Below, one piece after another: positions 53,930 through 63,367 of a stretch of DNA of 64,000 nt. Location: assembly GCF_000428765.1 (NCBI RefSeq), contig NZ_AUAO01000001.1, forward strand, positions 682,001 through 746,000, given 5' to 3'. Made by a program: the position numbers and the translations under genes. Each line of letters starts with the position of its first letter. Position 1 is the first letter of the stretch. The notes under the pieces were generated by a model. It was not told the DNA's origin, made no database searches, and was given only the letters and a program-made list of their open reading frames with translations. Source of the stretch: Brevundimonas aveniformis DSM 17977 (GTDB lineage: Bacteria > Pseudomonadota > Alphaproteobacteria > Caulobacterales > Caulobacteraceae).

Positions 53930-54373
53930 ATGAAACGAGCGATCACTTTCCTGGCCGCTTCGGCGGCCCTTTTGACAGCCGGTGCCGCCCGGGCCGGCGA
54001 CGTCAGCATCAATCTGACGGATGTTCAGGCGAGGGGCGGACGCCTGCTGGTGGCACTACAGACCGACGACCAGTTCATGCGGCCGGCCGGCTTCGGCGAG
54101 ATCGTCGACAACCCCCAGGCCGGGACGGTGACGGTGACGTTCCGGGACGTCCCGGCAGGCGACTATGCCGTTTCGGTCCTTCACGACCTCAACGGCGACG
54201 GCCAGATGCAGACCTCGGATATCGGCATTCCGGAGGAAGGTTGGGCCATGTCGAACGGAGCGGCCCTGCGTGGCCCGCCGACCTTCGATCAGGTCCGTGT
54301 GTCGGTGCCGTCCGGCGGAACCCAGATCACCGAGCCGATGTTCTACTGGGACGGTCAGATCCCGGGCCAGTAA
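53930..54373 (+). CDS. Secreted DUF2141 family protein
   Basis: A 147-residue protein with signal peptide (ALLTAGAARAG) and the DUF2141 body: INLTDVQARGGRLLVALQTDDQF, TFRDVPAGDYAVSVLHDLNGDGQMQTSDIGIPEEGWAMSNGA. The LHDLNGDGQM segment looks like a calcium-binding-type loop. A strong AAGGAG precedes the ATG. Likely periplasmic; function unknown. Its promoter carries a palindromic operator. Confidence 0.9.
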   Translation: MKRAITFLAASAALLTAGAARAGDVSINLTDVQARGGRLLVALQTDDQFMRPAGFGEIVDNPQAGTVTVTFRDVPAGDYAVSVLHDLNGDGQMQTSDIGIPEEGWAMSNGAALRGPPTFDQVRVSVPSGGTQITEPMFYWDGQIPGQ

Positions 54374-54376
54374 AGA

Positions 54377-55984
54377 CTAGCGTGCTTTCAGCCGGTCGAT
54401 CAGGGCGGTGGTGGAGGGGTCGTGTGGCCCGCCATCACCGCCTTGCAGTTCCGCCTCGATGGCTCGGGCCAGCACCTTGCCCAACTCCACGCCCCATTGG
54501 TCGAAGCTGTTGATCCCCCAGATAACTCCCTCGACGAAGGTCTTGTGCTCGTAGAGCGCGACCAGGGTGCCCAGGGCCTCGGGTGTCAGGGCCTCAAGCA
54601 CGATCACGGAGGACGGTCGGTTCCCCGCAAACGCCTTCTGGGGAGCCAACACATCGGCCTCGGCCCCGGGAACCCCTGCCGCGACCAATTCGGCGTGGAC
54701 CCGTTCGGCGCTCTTGCCGACCATCAGGGCCTCGGCCTGGGCCAGGGCGTTGGCGTTGAGCGACCCCTGGGTGGTCAGCCCTTCGGGATTGGTCCGCACG
54801 ACGATGAATTCGGCGGGAATGATCTGGGTTCCCTGGTGTAGAAGCTGGAAATAGGCATGCTGAGCATTGGTCCCCGGCTCTCCGAACACCGACGGACAGG
54901 TCGCGCCGTCGACGGGTGTCCCGTCAACCTTCACCCGCTTGCCGTTGGATTCCATCTCCAGCTGCTGAAGAAAGGCGGGCAACAACCGCAAGCGATGAGA
55001 ATAGGGCACGACTGTCCGGGCCGCTCGACCGGCCGCGACGTTGAAAACCTCGGCCAGGGCCAACAGGACGGGCGCATTCGCAGCCAGATCGGCGCTCCGG
55101 AAATGCGCGTCCATCGCCCGCGCCCCACTCAGCAGGCGCTCAAAGACATTCCAGCCGAGGCCGATGGCCAGGCTGGCCCCCACCGCCGACCACAGGGAAT
55201 AACGCCCGCCGACCCAGTCGGCGAAACCCAGAACCTCGCCACAACCGAATGCCGCCGCCTTCTCGGGGGCTGCCGACACCCCGATCAAATGGGTCGGCAG
55301 ACCCTCATCTCCGACAGCCGCGCGCAGCCAGGCGCGCGCCTGTTTGGCATTGGCCAGTGTCTCCAGCGTGGTGAAGGTCTTGGAGACGATGATCACCAAG
55401 GTCCGGCTCGGATCCAGTCCGGTCAGGGCTTCGGCCAGGTCCGAGCCGTCGATATTGGACACGAATCGCACATCGATGCGCGGCGTCAGCGGCTTCAGGG
55501 CTGTCCACACCATACGCGGTCCCAGATCCGAGCCGCCTATACCGATGTGAAGCACGGTGTCGAACCGCCCGCCGTCCGCCGCGGCGCGCGCACCGTCGCG
55601 GACGCCCTGAGCCAGGGCCTTCATCGCCGCCCGCGTCGCCTCGACCTCGCTCGAGACGGCCTGCCCCCGTGCCGAAAACCGTGCCCCATCCGCGCCACGC
55701 AGGGCCGCGTGCAGCACGGCCCGCCCTTCAGACGCATTGATGGCTTCGCCCGCAAACATGCGGGCCAGACTCGCCTTCACGCCTGCCGCGTCGGCCAGAT
55801 CGAGGGCCGCCTCAAGGCCCTCCAGACTCCAGCTCTGTTTGGACAGATCGACAAACAGGCCACAGGCCTCGACCGTCAAACGATCCAAACGGTCGGGCTC
55901 CTGATGGAACCGGGCGTTGATATCTGTCCCTGCATCGCGGCAAGCGAGGGCGTTCAGGCGGTCACGGGCGGCGTCCAGGCTCAT
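54377..55984 (-). CDS. pgi: Glucose-6-phosphate isomerase
   Basis: A 535-residue glycolytic isomerase interconverting glucose 6-phosphate and fructose 6-phosphate. Signature 1 (VVSKTFTTLETLANAKQARAWL with the preceding DPSRTL) and signature 2 (EFIVVRTNPEG and later SFDQWGVELGKVLA) are present; LHIGIGGSDLGPRMV and SLWSAVGASLAIGLGW are also conserved. Ends three bases from the DUF2141 stop. Confidence 0.96.
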   Translation of the reverse strand: MSLDAARDRLNALACRDAGTDINARFHQEPDRLDRLTVEACGLFVDLSKQSWSLEGLEAALDLADAAGVKASLARMFAGEAINASEGRAVLHAALRGADGARFSARGQAVSSEVEATRAAMKALAQGVRDGARAAADGGRFDTVLHIGIGGSDLGPRMVWTALKPLTPRIDVRFVSNIDGSDLAEALTGLDPSRTLVIIVSKTFTTLETLANAKQARAWLRAAVGDEGLPTHLIGVSAAPEKAAAFGCGEVLGFADWVGGRYSLWSAVGASLAIGLGWNVFERLLSGARAMDAHFRSADLAANAPVLLALAEVFNVAAGRAARTVVPYSHRLRLLPAFLQQLEMESNGKRVKVDGTPVDGATCPSVFGEPGTNAQHAYFQLLHQGTQIIPAEFIVVRTNPEGLTTQGSLNANALAQAEALMVGKSAERVHAELVAAGVPGAEADVLAPQKAFAGNRPSSVIVLEALTPEALGTLVALYEHKTFVEGVIWGINSFDQWGVELGKVLARAIEAELQGGDGGPHDPSTTALIDRLKAR

Positions 55985-56052
55985 GGAATCAAGGTCTCAT
56001 TAACCATTTCAGGCGCAGTTCTACCGTGACCTCCTAGCGCAAGGAGCCGCTT

Positions 56053-56529
56053 ATGTCCTGTGGTCTCGCCGTCGCCGCCGTCTTGTTGATGAGCGACCCC
56101 TCCGTCGCCGCCGTCCAGCCGGTACCTCCGCCCCAGACCCTGGCGGAGGAACCGATGTACGCCGACATCGTGTCGCGGTCCCGGGCCCTGCGGGATGTGG
56201 TTGATTCCTGGATCGCGCGGGGCATGGCTGCCGATGCCCAGTTTGCCCAGAGCGAGGAATTCTCCGGGTTCCAGATCGCTGCGGCCGAACTCTCCGAGCG
56301 CGACATGGCCGGTCACCTTGATCTGCGCCAGCGCGGGACTGACGGTGACCTGCGCTGTATCCTGCGCGGTCTGTCGGAAGACCTGACGGTTCGTGTCGAG
56401 GCCCTGGCCGCTGCCGAAACCCCGACGCAACGTGGCGATGCCCTGTCCGAGCTCCGCTACCTCCTCAACGACAATGTCGAGGTGGTTGTGGCCCCGCCCG
56501 GCCCGTCGACGGGCGAACCCCCACACTGA
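56053..56529 (+). CDS. Secreted hypothetical protein
   Basis: A 158-residue protein with a hydrophobic N-terminus (AVAAVLLMSDPSVAA) that is likely a signal peptide, then a mainly helical body (IVSRSRALRDVVDSWIARGM, AAELSERDMAGHLDL). One Cys in DLRCILRGL. No family recognised. AAGGAG precedes the ATG; divergent from pgi. Confidence 0.75.
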   Translation: MSCGLAVAAVLLMSDPSVAAVQPVPPPQTLAEEPMYADIVSRSRALRDVVDSWIARGMAADAQFAQSEEFSGFQIAAAELSERDMAGHLDLRQRGTDGDLRCILRGLSEDLTVRVEALAAAETPTQRGDALSELRYLLNDNVEVVVAPPGPSTGEPPH

Positions 56530-56532
56530 CGC

Positions 56533-58698
56533 CTAGTCGCGCGACGCCGCAGCCGCCTCTAGGGCGGATACGACCCGCCCTTCGGTGAGAAGCTGAGGCA
56601 GGACTTCCGGGTCGCCGCCGTCGGCAGGATAGACCAGATAGAGCGGCACGCCTGAGCGTCCATGGCGGGCCAGTTCAGCACCGATGCGATCATCTCGGCG
56701 GGTCCAATCTGCCAGCAGATAGGCTGTATCGGTGCGTGCCAGGGCATCGGCCACACGTCGCGACGACAAGGCCGTCGCCTCATTGGTCTTGCAGCTCAGG
56801 CACCAGTCGGCGGTAAAGTTGACCAATACCGGTCGACCTTCGGCGCGCAGGGCTGTCAGGCGTTCTGTCGACCAGGCCTCGGCCCCGAGATCCGCGCCCG
56901 CCCCTGCAACTTCGCGCGGTGCTGTCGCTGCCCAGACCAGACCGACGCCGCTCAGGCATATCAGGATGGCCAGTACCACCGGAGACGGCGGGTAGGTCCA
57001 GCCCTCCAGCCGGGCGGTCTGACGGCGGCCATAGACCCAGGCGGCGGCGGCGAAGATCGCCGCTGTCCCGGTCAGGACAAGAACCGGGCCCGGCCCAGCC
57101 TGCCGCCAGAACACCCACCCCAACCACAGTGCGGCCCCATACATGGGAAGGGCGAGGATCGCCTTGGTCCGTGACAGCCAGGGCCCCGGGCGTGGCAGCA
57201 CGCTTATCACCATCGGTGAAAAAGCGATCAGGACAAACGGTGTAGCAAACCCAAGGCCCAGGGCTGCAAAGACCAGAAGGGCCGTCCCCGCCGGCTGTGT
57301 CACGGCATATCCCAGAGCCGCGGCCATGAAGGGTGCCGTACAGGGGGCGGCCACGACGACGGCCAGGGCCCCGGTCAGGGCCGACCCGGCCCACGGTCCG
57401 ATGCGGGCCAGCGGCCCCTCAAGGCTGTCTCCGGCCTCAGCCCCGAGGCGTTGCGCCCAAGCCCCGACATGAAAAACACCCGACAGGTTCAGGGCGGCGG
57501 CCAGCATGATCAGGGCCAGGATCGCCACAACCGCGGGATTCTGGAGCTGAAAGCCCCAACCAGCTGCCTCACCACCGCTTCGCAGGGTCAGCAGCACCCC
57601 GGCCAGGGCCAGGAAGGTCAGCAGGACGCCGATCAGAAAGCCCAATCCTTCGCGCCGCGCCGCCTGAGGTTGGGCCGAGGTCGCCGCCAGGCTCGCCGCC
57701 TTCATCGACAGGATCGGAAAGACGCAGGGCATGATGTTGAGGATCAACCCGCCGAGGAAGGCCAGACCCAGAGCCGCCCACAATCCGATCCCGGCCGACG
57801 GGTCGAGCGACCCGGTCAACGAGGCCGGCTGGGCCGACCCCCGGCCAAAGGAGCCGGCAGGTGGGGGCCCGGCGGTCAGATTGACCGTCCAGGCTCCCCG
57901 GGACGTGGCCAGAATACCTGAGACGGATCCTGTCAACGGCACCAACGTCTGGGCAGCTGGGGCAGACAGGATCAAGCCCCGTGGTCCGCGTTCGACCCGC
58001 TGGACCGCTGCCTGGTCAATGACACCCGGTCGATCCGGCAGAAAATAAGCGCCATCGGCATCGATGCCTTCCAGGGCCGGGCCGGCAAAGGCGAAGCTGA
58101 CAACGCCGGTGGTGCTTGAGACACGGCCGCTGATGTCGCCTTCGGCTGGGGCCACAGCCAGGGCCTGGTTGATTAACGCACCCCACCGGCGATCCAGTTC
58201 GGGCCGTTCGCTACGCACCGGCAATTCCAGGGAAAGCTCGGCACTTTCAGGAATGCACAGGGTATCTGAACAGACAAAGAAGGTTGCTGACAGCCGCACC
58301 GGCAGAGAGGTCCCCGGCGTCGCAAAAGCAGGGACCGCCACCGGGATGGGGGTTATCACCCGACCTTCATAGGCATAGCTGGAAAACCGGTCCTCACCCG
58401 CCACCGTCAGGATGCGGGCGGGCACGGGCCAGACCGCCTCCCCAATCTCGACGTCCGGCCCGGGGTGCCAGACAAGCTGGGTGGCCTGGCCGACATCACC
58501 CGGATTGATCCAATAGGTATGCCAGTCCGGGTCGATGTCCTGAACGACCGCCACATAGACCATGCCGCCGGGGACGACGGATCGCGTCTGGGGCACCAAT
58601 TGGGCTTGCAGGTGGCCTGTATCCACGGGCTGGGCCATCGCCGGGAACGGCGTCAGGCAGGCCAGGGCCAGAACCAGAAGAACAAGGCGCGCGAACAT
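56533..58698 (-). CDS. DsbD/ScsB-like thiol:disulfide interchange protein
   Basis: A 721-residue inner-membrane protein: signal peptide, periplasmic N-terminal domain with VCSDTLCIPE cysteines (residues ~150), a central DsbD-type transmembrane domain with NIMPCVFPILSMK and VAAPCTAPFMAAALG, and a C-terminal thioredoxin domain with ADWCLSCKTNE. The arrangement is that of ScsB-type proteins, which carry electrons from cytoplasmic thioredoxin to periplasmic partners. No scsA, scsC or scsD is adjacent. Confidence 0.93.
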   Translation of the reverse strand: MFARLVLLVLALACLTPFPAMAQPVDTGHLQAQLVPQTRSVVPGGMVYVAVVQDIDPDWHTYWINPGDVGQATQLVWHPGPDVEIGEAVWPVPARILTVAGEDRFSSYAYEGRVITPIPVAVPAFATPGTSLPVRLSATFFVCSDTLCIPESAELSLELPVRSERPELDRRWGALINQALAVAPAEGDISGRVSSTTGVVSFAFAGPALEGIDADGAYFLPDRPGVIDQAAVQRVERGPRGLILSAPAAQTLVPLTGSVSGILATSRGAWTVNLTAGPPPAGSFGRGSAQPASLTGSLDPSAGIGLWAALGLAFLGGLILNIMPCVFPILSMKAASLAATSAQPQAARREGLGFLIGVLLTFLALAGVLLTLRSGGEAAGWGFQLQNPAVVAILALIMLAAALNLSGVFHVGAWAQRLGAEAGDSLEGPLARIGPWAGSALTGALAVVVAAPCTAPFMAAALGYAVTQPAGTALLVFAALGLGFATPFVLIAFSPMVISVLPRPGPWLSRTKAILALPMYGAALWLGWVFWRQAGPGPVLVLTGTAAIFAAAAWVYGRRQTARLEGWTYPPSPVVLAILICLSGVGLVWAATAPREVAGAGADLGAEAWSTERLTALRAEGRPVLVNFTADWCLSCKTNEATALSSRRVADALARTDTAYLLADWTRRDDRIGAELARHGRSGVPLYLVYPADGGDPEVLPQLLTEGRVVSALEAAAASRD

Positions 58699-58785
58699 GA
58701 CGGGATCGAAAACCCTATCCGGGGAGGCTCGACAAGGGGTTCGTTTGGCGCTGAATAGGGTCGCAAATAAGGACGGAGCCTACCG

Positions 58786-59799
58786 ATGACCAAAAACCGC
58801 CAGTGGGTTCTCAAGAATCGCCCGTTCGGAGATCTCAAGGATGGCGACCTCGAACTGGTCGAAACGGCGGTGCCGGAGCCGGCAGACGGCGAGGTGTTGA
58901 TTCGCACCGTCTATCTGTCCCTTGATCCGACCAACCGGACCTGGATGAACGATTCCGAGGGATACCTGCCGCCCGTTCAGCTTGGATCCGTCATGCGCGG
59001 CCTGTCGCTGGGGGTTGTCGAGGCCTCAAAATCGGACCGCTTTGCCATCGGCGACATCGTCACCACCTCGGCCGGAGGCTGGGCGGACTATGCTGCGATC
59101 CCGGCGGCGGCGGCCGGCAAGGTGCATCGTTTCCCCGGCTTGCCCCTGACGGCCAATATGTCGGTCCTCGGCATGACCGGTTTGACGGCCTATTTCGGTG
59201 TCACAGACGTTCTCCAGCCCCAGTCGGGCGAGACGATGGTGATCTCTGCGGCGGCAGGGGCGGTCGGCTCCATCGCTGGGCAGGTCGCCAAGCAGAAGGG
59301 TGCGCGCGTCATCGGTATTGCCGGAGGGCCGGCCAAATGTGCCTGGCTGACCGATGAACTCGGCTTTGATGCGGCGATTGACTACAAGAACGAACGGGTC
59401 GGCGAGGCGCTGGATCGCCTGGCCCCGGACGGCGTCGAGATGAGTTTCGAGAATGTTGGCGGCGAGATCATGAACGCCACCTGGAATCGGACCAAGATCC
59501 ATGGACGCATCGCCGTCTGCGGCATGATCTCGGCCTACAATGCCACCTCAGCGCCCAAGCCCCCCAATCTTGCGCGACTGATAACCCACAGGCTCAAGGT
59601 CCAGGGCTTTCTGGTTCTGGACTATCAGTCGCGCGCCAGGGAGATGGTTGCTGAAATGGGGCCGTGGCTTGCCAACGGGCGGGTCAAGTGGAAGGTTCAT
59701 GTCGACGAGGGGCTCGAGGACGCCGTGGCGTCGCTTGGCCGCTTGTTCACCGGCGCGCATGACGGCAAGCTGTTAGTGCGCGTATCGGAGGAACCGTGA
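58786..59799 (+). CDS. NADP-dependent medium-chain oxidoreductase (MDR, curcumin reductase-like)
   Basis: A 337-residue enzyme: N-terminal GroES-like part (FGDLKDGDLELVETAVPEPADGEVLIRTVYLSLDPTNR), then a Rossmann domain with VISAAAGAVGSIAGQVAKQKGARVIGIAGG and MSFENVGGEIMNATW. This is the zinc-free CurA/leukotriene B4 dehydrogenase-like group reducing alkenals or enones. A GGACGGAG precedes the ATG. Overlaps the MaoC-like gene by four bases. Confidence 0.9.
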   Translation: MTKNRQWVLKNRPFGDLKDGDLELVETAVPEPADGEVLIRTVYLSLDPTNRTWMNDSEGYLPPVQLGSVMRGLSLGVVEASKSDRFAIGDIVTTSAGGWADYAAIPAAAAGKVHRFPGLPLTANMSVLGMTGLTAYFGVTDVLQPQSGETMVISAAAGAVGSIAGQVAKQKGARVIGIAGGPAKCAWLTDELGFDAAIDYKNERVGEALDRLAPDGVEMSFENVGGEIMNATWNRTKIHGRIAVCGMISAYNATSAPKPPNLARLITHRLKVQGFLVLDYQSRAREMVAEMGPWLANGRVKWKVHVDEGLEDAVASLGRLFTGAHDGKLLVRVSEEP

Positions 59800-60203
59800 G
59801 CGACGAATTTCTGGTCCATTTCGATGATCTTGAGGTTGGCCAGGTGGTCAATCTGGGAACCTGTGCCGTCGACGCTGAGGCCGTGGCCGATTTTGCGCGT
59901 CGGTTCGCGCCGGGCTGGGACCCGACCCAGGGGGCACCTGAGGTTCTGGTCTATGCCTACTGGTCCCGCCTCGAAACGGACTCGGCCAAAAGATGGGCGC
60001 GGTCCAAGTCGCTGGCGGTTGATGCACTCAGGTTTTCGCGCGTCCCGCCCGCCGGCGAGCTGTTGCGGGGCCGGATGACCGTCATGGGCAAGGACCCGGT
60101 CGGAGACGAACGAGGCGTCATCATTGCCCAGCAGGATTTGCTGGATGAGGCGGGTCGGCTGATCTTTTCGTGTCTGACCCGCGCCGTTTTCCTGAGGCGT
60201 TAA
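59796..60203 (+). CDS. MaoC-like hotdog-fold dehydratase
   Basis: A 135-residue protein starting GTG (GTGA overlap). VHFDDLEVGQVVNLG is the entry strand of the hotdog fold; DALRFSRVPPAGELLRGRMTVMGKDPVGDERGVI matches the MaoC/NodN layout. The catalytic Asp/His pair is not obvious (FAPGWDPTQGAPEV replaces the usual D-N-P-x-H), so activity is uncertain. Paired with the MDR oxidoreductase. Confidence 0.8.
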   Translation: MSDEFLVHFDDLEVGQVVNLGTCAVDAEAVADFARRFAPGWDPTQGAPEVLVYAYWSRLETDSAKRWARSKSLAVDALRFSRVPPAGELLRGRMTVMGKDPVGDERGVIIAQQDLLDEAGRLIFSCLTRAVFLRR

Positions 60204-60208
60204 ACGAA

Positions 60209-60239
60209 AAACCCCGGCGGACTAGGTCCGCCGGGGTTT
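60209..60239. terminator. Strong intrinsic terminator
   Basis: A perfect 14-base stem, AAACCCCGGCGGAC (60209-60222) with GTCCGCCGGGGTTT (60226-60239), loop TAG. A short A-run before it and T-run after it make it work in both directions for the convergent MaoC-like and SapC genes. Confidence 0.9.
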
Positions 60240-60263
60240 CGCTATTTCGGACGAGATCCTCGC

Positions 60264-61052
60264 CTAGGCGTTGGCGGCCGGCGCGCGCTGAGCCCGATCC
60301 ATGGCGATGGCAATCAGGCGATCCCAGCCCATCAGCGAGTTCATGTGGGCGTAGATCTGGCCCAGGGCACCGTTGTCACGCAGCTCGGTGAGCTTTTCGG
60401 GGCTCAGCTTGGCGAGCTTCTCTTCGGACACCGCCCAGTAGTCGGCGATCTTCTGCGGCTGACCGGCCGAGCCGTCCGGGTTGCGCGGCGTGAAGTTGGC
60501 CTCACGACGATCAAGCAGGTCCAACTCCGCGAGCAGGGCCATGAACGACGTCGTGCGCTGACGCTCGGTTTCGAAGTCATTGCAGAACTGCATGGCCTGG
60601 TTGGTGTAGTCCGACGGCTTGCCGTCGACGAAGAACGGCGTCTCGTAATCCTCGCCGACAAAGTCCGCCGAACGATCGACGCACAGGATCATGCGGTCAG
60701 ATTCCGTGTCGTTGGCATAGACAAACGGATAGCGTCGCACGAAGGCCGGGACATAGGCGTCGGTGCGGAAATCGCCGTTGGCATCGATGTACAGGTTGTC
60801 ACCGGTACGCAGGCCCATGACGGCGAGCGGGGTTTTCACGTCTTCGCCGACAAAGATCACCGGATAGGAAAGGCCCGCCGGCGCGAATTCCGTCACGGTC
60901 ACCGGGATGATGTGCGACCCGGCCACAAAGGCGTAGGGGTGTGCGACCTGCTTGACGCCGAGCTTGCCGTGATGCTCCGGCGTGATCGGTTCAGGGTTCT
61001 TGTAGAAAAGGACATTGCCCGACATCTGCGGGGCGAGCGGCGACTGTTCCAT
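60264..61052 (-). CDS. SapC family protein
   Basis: A 262-residue soluble protein: VLFYKNPEPITPEHHGKLGV, VAGSHIIPVTVTEFAPAGLSYPVIFV, MGLRTGDNLYID, VPAFVRRYPFVY and DYTNQAMQFCNDFETERQRT. This matches the SapC family (named after a Campylobacter S-layer-linked protein). No signal peptide. Role in this organism unknown. The 209-base gap upstream (61053-61261) holds its promoter and nothing else I can support. Confidence 0.9.
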   Translation of the reverse strand: MEQSPLAPQMSGNVLFYKNPEPITPEHHGKLGVKQVAHPYAFVAGSHIIPVTVTEFAPAGLSYPVIFVGEDVKTPLAVMGLRTGDNLYIDANGDFRTDAYVPAFVRRYPFVYANDTESDRMILCVDRSADFVGEDYETPFFVDGKPSDYTNQAMQFCNDFETERQRTTSFMALLAELDLLDRREANFTPRNPDGSAGQPQKIADYWAVSEEKLAKLSPEKLTELRDNGALGQIYAHMNSLMGWDRLIAIAMDRAQRAPAANA

Positions 61053-61261
61053 GAAACTTGGCTATCCGGCGGATTGAAATGGTGCGGGCTTCTATCTTGT
61101 TAGGGCCGCGGGATCAAACCGGCTCGCTCAGAGCATGATGGTTTTTGTTGGAACCGCCGCGCGGCGCCAACAGAAAGCTGAATCAGGCTCGCGCTGTCTC
61201 TTGGGCCTGATCCACGCCAGAGATGACATCGCGAAGCGATCCCACCTCGGCCGATCAGGCT

Positions 61262-63295
61262 CTAGAATCGGTAGTTCACACCCAGACGGATGTTTCGCCC
61301 CGGAGACGGGGCCAGGTCCTTGAGGAAGGACGCATGCTCGCGAATTTCCGCATCGTTGAGGTTTCTGGCCTCCGCGTACAGCCGCAAGCCGCGATCGGGG
61401 TCCGGGGCCCAGGAGACGAAAGCGTTCAGGGTGGTGTAGCCGTCAGTCGGTAGTTCGAACGCGCCGGCCAGATCCTGTTCGCCGACCTCACGGAGGTCTA
61501 TCCGACCGGTCCAGGCGTCGAATTCGAGCACGCCGCGAACATTGATGGACCAGGGCGGAATACGGGCGGGCGGACCCAGATCGGTTGTCGCGCGGACAGA
61601 GTCGGCGGTGGTTTCCAGCGAGAAGGTTCGACGTTCGCCGGCATCCCACACCCGCCAGGCGACCTGGGCCTCAAACCCGCTGAAGGTGGCGTCTGTCTGG
61701 ACATAGGAGAGGACCGGTAGGCCGTCTTCTTCCGCTCCGGTCGGAGCCAGGTCGATGAAGCCGTCATATCGGGCGTGATAGAGGTGCAGGTCCGCCGTGA
61801 CCGACCCGAGATCAAGGTGAAGCGTGCCTTCGACGGAGGTTGCTCGCTCGGACCCAAGGTCGGCGGAGCCGATTTCAAAGCTCCGCGTCGCTGCGTGCGG
61901 GCCGTCGGCAAAGAGCTCGGCTTCGGTCGGCGCACGCCCGTTGCTGGCCAGGCTCAGGCCGACGAACCACGCACGGGTTGGTCGGTAGAACAGGCCCAGT
62001 GAAGCCGAAACGTTCTGGAAGTCGCGCGCGCCCGCCAGACTTTCGAGATGGCGGCTATCATAACGTAGCCCGCCTTCGAGGCCGAAGCGGCCGCTATCCA
62101 GGCGTTGCAGGGTGTAGATGCCGGCTTCGCTGATGCGGGTTTGGGGCACATAGGCCTCATCGCCAATGGCGTCGAGGTCGCGGCGCAGGGCCTGTATGCC
62201 GAAGGCTCCGCGCCAGCCGTCAACAGGACGTTGGATGAGCTCGGCACGGCCTTCCCAACCGTCGGACCGAAACTGGGTGCCCGCCTCGTCGCCCTCGAAT
62301 TCGGTATGCTCATAGTCGGCATAGCCGCCCGAGAACCGGATGCGTTCGAACGGGCCGACGCTCAGGCCCCATTCGCCCCGCAGGTCGTAGCGGGTCTGTT
62401 CCAGGCCAATGGTAACGAGGGCCGCGTCGGCATCAGGGTCGTGGTGGGCCTCATGGCCCGGGACGCCATAGTCCGCATCGGTGTGTCGGATTGAGAGGCC
62501 GACAAACCCTTCCGGCCCGATCCAACTCAGGCCGCCGCCATAAACACTGAGGTTCGAGAAGCTGTTCTCCAGTTCGCCTCCCTGAAGCGTTTCAAGGGTT
62601 TCGCCCTCGGCCTCGACCTGTCGCCGGGATTCTGCCGGGCGCGGGATGGCGTAGTCACCGGCCTCCCGCCGCTGGCCTTCCAGGGAAACGACGAAGGGGC
62701 CAAACGCAGCGGACAGATCCGCTGAGGTCGACCAGCCTGCGTCGACCGATGTGGATTGGACCGAAAGGCCGCCTTCCAGGCCGTCGACCGGTCGTTCCGA
62801 CGCGATGCGGTTGTCGATGACATTGACCACGCCACCGATGGCTGTGCCGCCATAGGCGAGCGTTGAGGGACCTCGCAGCACCTCTATGCGACTGGCGTCG
62901 CCGGGGTCTGCGGCGACCTGATGGTCTGGTGACAGCCCGCTCGCGTCGATCAAGCCGACCCCGTTGGACAGGACCAGAACGCGCGGCCCGGCCATGCCGC
63001 GAATGACCGGGCGGCTCGCGCCGGCCCCGAAGGCGGTGCTTCGCACGCCAGGCAGGCCATTGAGGACATCACCCAGCGTTCCGGGGGGAGCCGTAGAGAG
63101 CGTCTCCTGGTCCAGCACATCCACCGCCAGCGTCGTTGCGCGGCGCGTAACGCCGTAGGGGATGCCTGTGATCACGACCTCGCCGAGATCTTCAGCGGGG
63201 GGTGCCGGCTGGGCCTGAGCCTCAGGTGACAGCAGCGGAGCCGCCGCGGCGGCAGACATCAGCAGCTTACGCAGAAGGGAACTGGATCGCATCAT
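61262..63295 (-). CDS. TonB-dependent receptor, ZnuD-like (zinc uptake)
   Basis: A 677-residue outer-membrane receptor: signal peptide, plug domain (DLGEVVITGIPYG TonB-box region; PGVRSTAFGAGASRPVIRGMAGPRVLVL; IEVLRGPSTLAYGG), then a beta-barrel ending in GVNYRF. A His/Asp-rich loop (GHEAHHDPDADA) recalls the zinc-binding loops of ZnuD. It is divergent from zur and its 5' end overlaps the Zur-type operator. I chose ATG at 63295; the frame runs to 63316, inside the operator. Confidence 0.9.
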   Translation of the reverse strand: MMRSSSLLRKLLMSAAAAAPLLSPEAQAQPAPPAEDLGEVVITGIPYGVTRRATTLAVDVLDQETLSTAPPGTLGDVLNGLPGVRSTAFGAGASRPVIRGMAGPRVLVLSNGVGLIDASGLSPDHQVAADPGDASRIEVLRGPSTLAYGGTAIGGVVNVIDNRIASERPVDGLEGGLSVQSTSVDAGWSTSADLSAAFGPFVVSLEGQRREAGDYAIPRPAESRRQVEAEGETLETLQGGELENSFSNLSVYGGGLSWIGPEGFVGLSIRHTDADYGVPGHEAHHDPDADAALVTIGLEQTRYDLRGEWGLSVGPFERIRFSGGYADYEHTEFEGDEAGTQFRSDGWEGRAELIQRPVDGWRGAFGIQALRRDLDAIGDEAYVPQTRISEAGIYTLQRLDSGRFGLEGGLRYDSRHLESLAGARDFQNVSASLGLFYRPTRAWFVGLSLASNGRAPTEAELFADGPHAATRSFEIGSADLGSERATSVEGTLHLDLGSVTADLHLYHARYDGFIDLAPTGAEEDGLPVLSYVQTDATFSGFEAQVAWRVWDAGERRTFSLETTADSVRATTDLGPPARIPPWSINVRGVLEFDAWTGRIDLREVGEQDLAGAFELPTDGYTTLNAFVSWAPDPDRGLRLYAEARNLNDAEIREHASFLKDLAPSPGRNIRLGVNYRF

Positions 63296-63300
63296 TGGGG

Positions 63301-63320
63301 TGTAATATAATAACATTACA
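63301..63320. promoter_or_regulatory. Zur-type operator (imperfect palindrome)
   Basis: TGTAATATAATAACATTACA is an AT-rich palindrome with eight of ten pairs matching (arms TGTAAT and ATTACA), in a GC-rich region between the receptor and zur genes. It resembles Fur/Zur boxes described in alphaproteobacteria. Likely represses the receptor, and possibly zur, when zinc is sufficient. Confidence 0.75.
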
Positions 63321-63367
63321 TTCGGTCAATCCTTGCGTCGCCCGAGCCAGATGTTTAGCTCCAGCAC

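Noticed and set aside
53872..54513. 213-codon plus-strand frame overlapping the DUF2141 gene
   Set aside because: Arg/Gly-rich shadow; the other frame has a signal peptide, ribosome-binding site and known domain.
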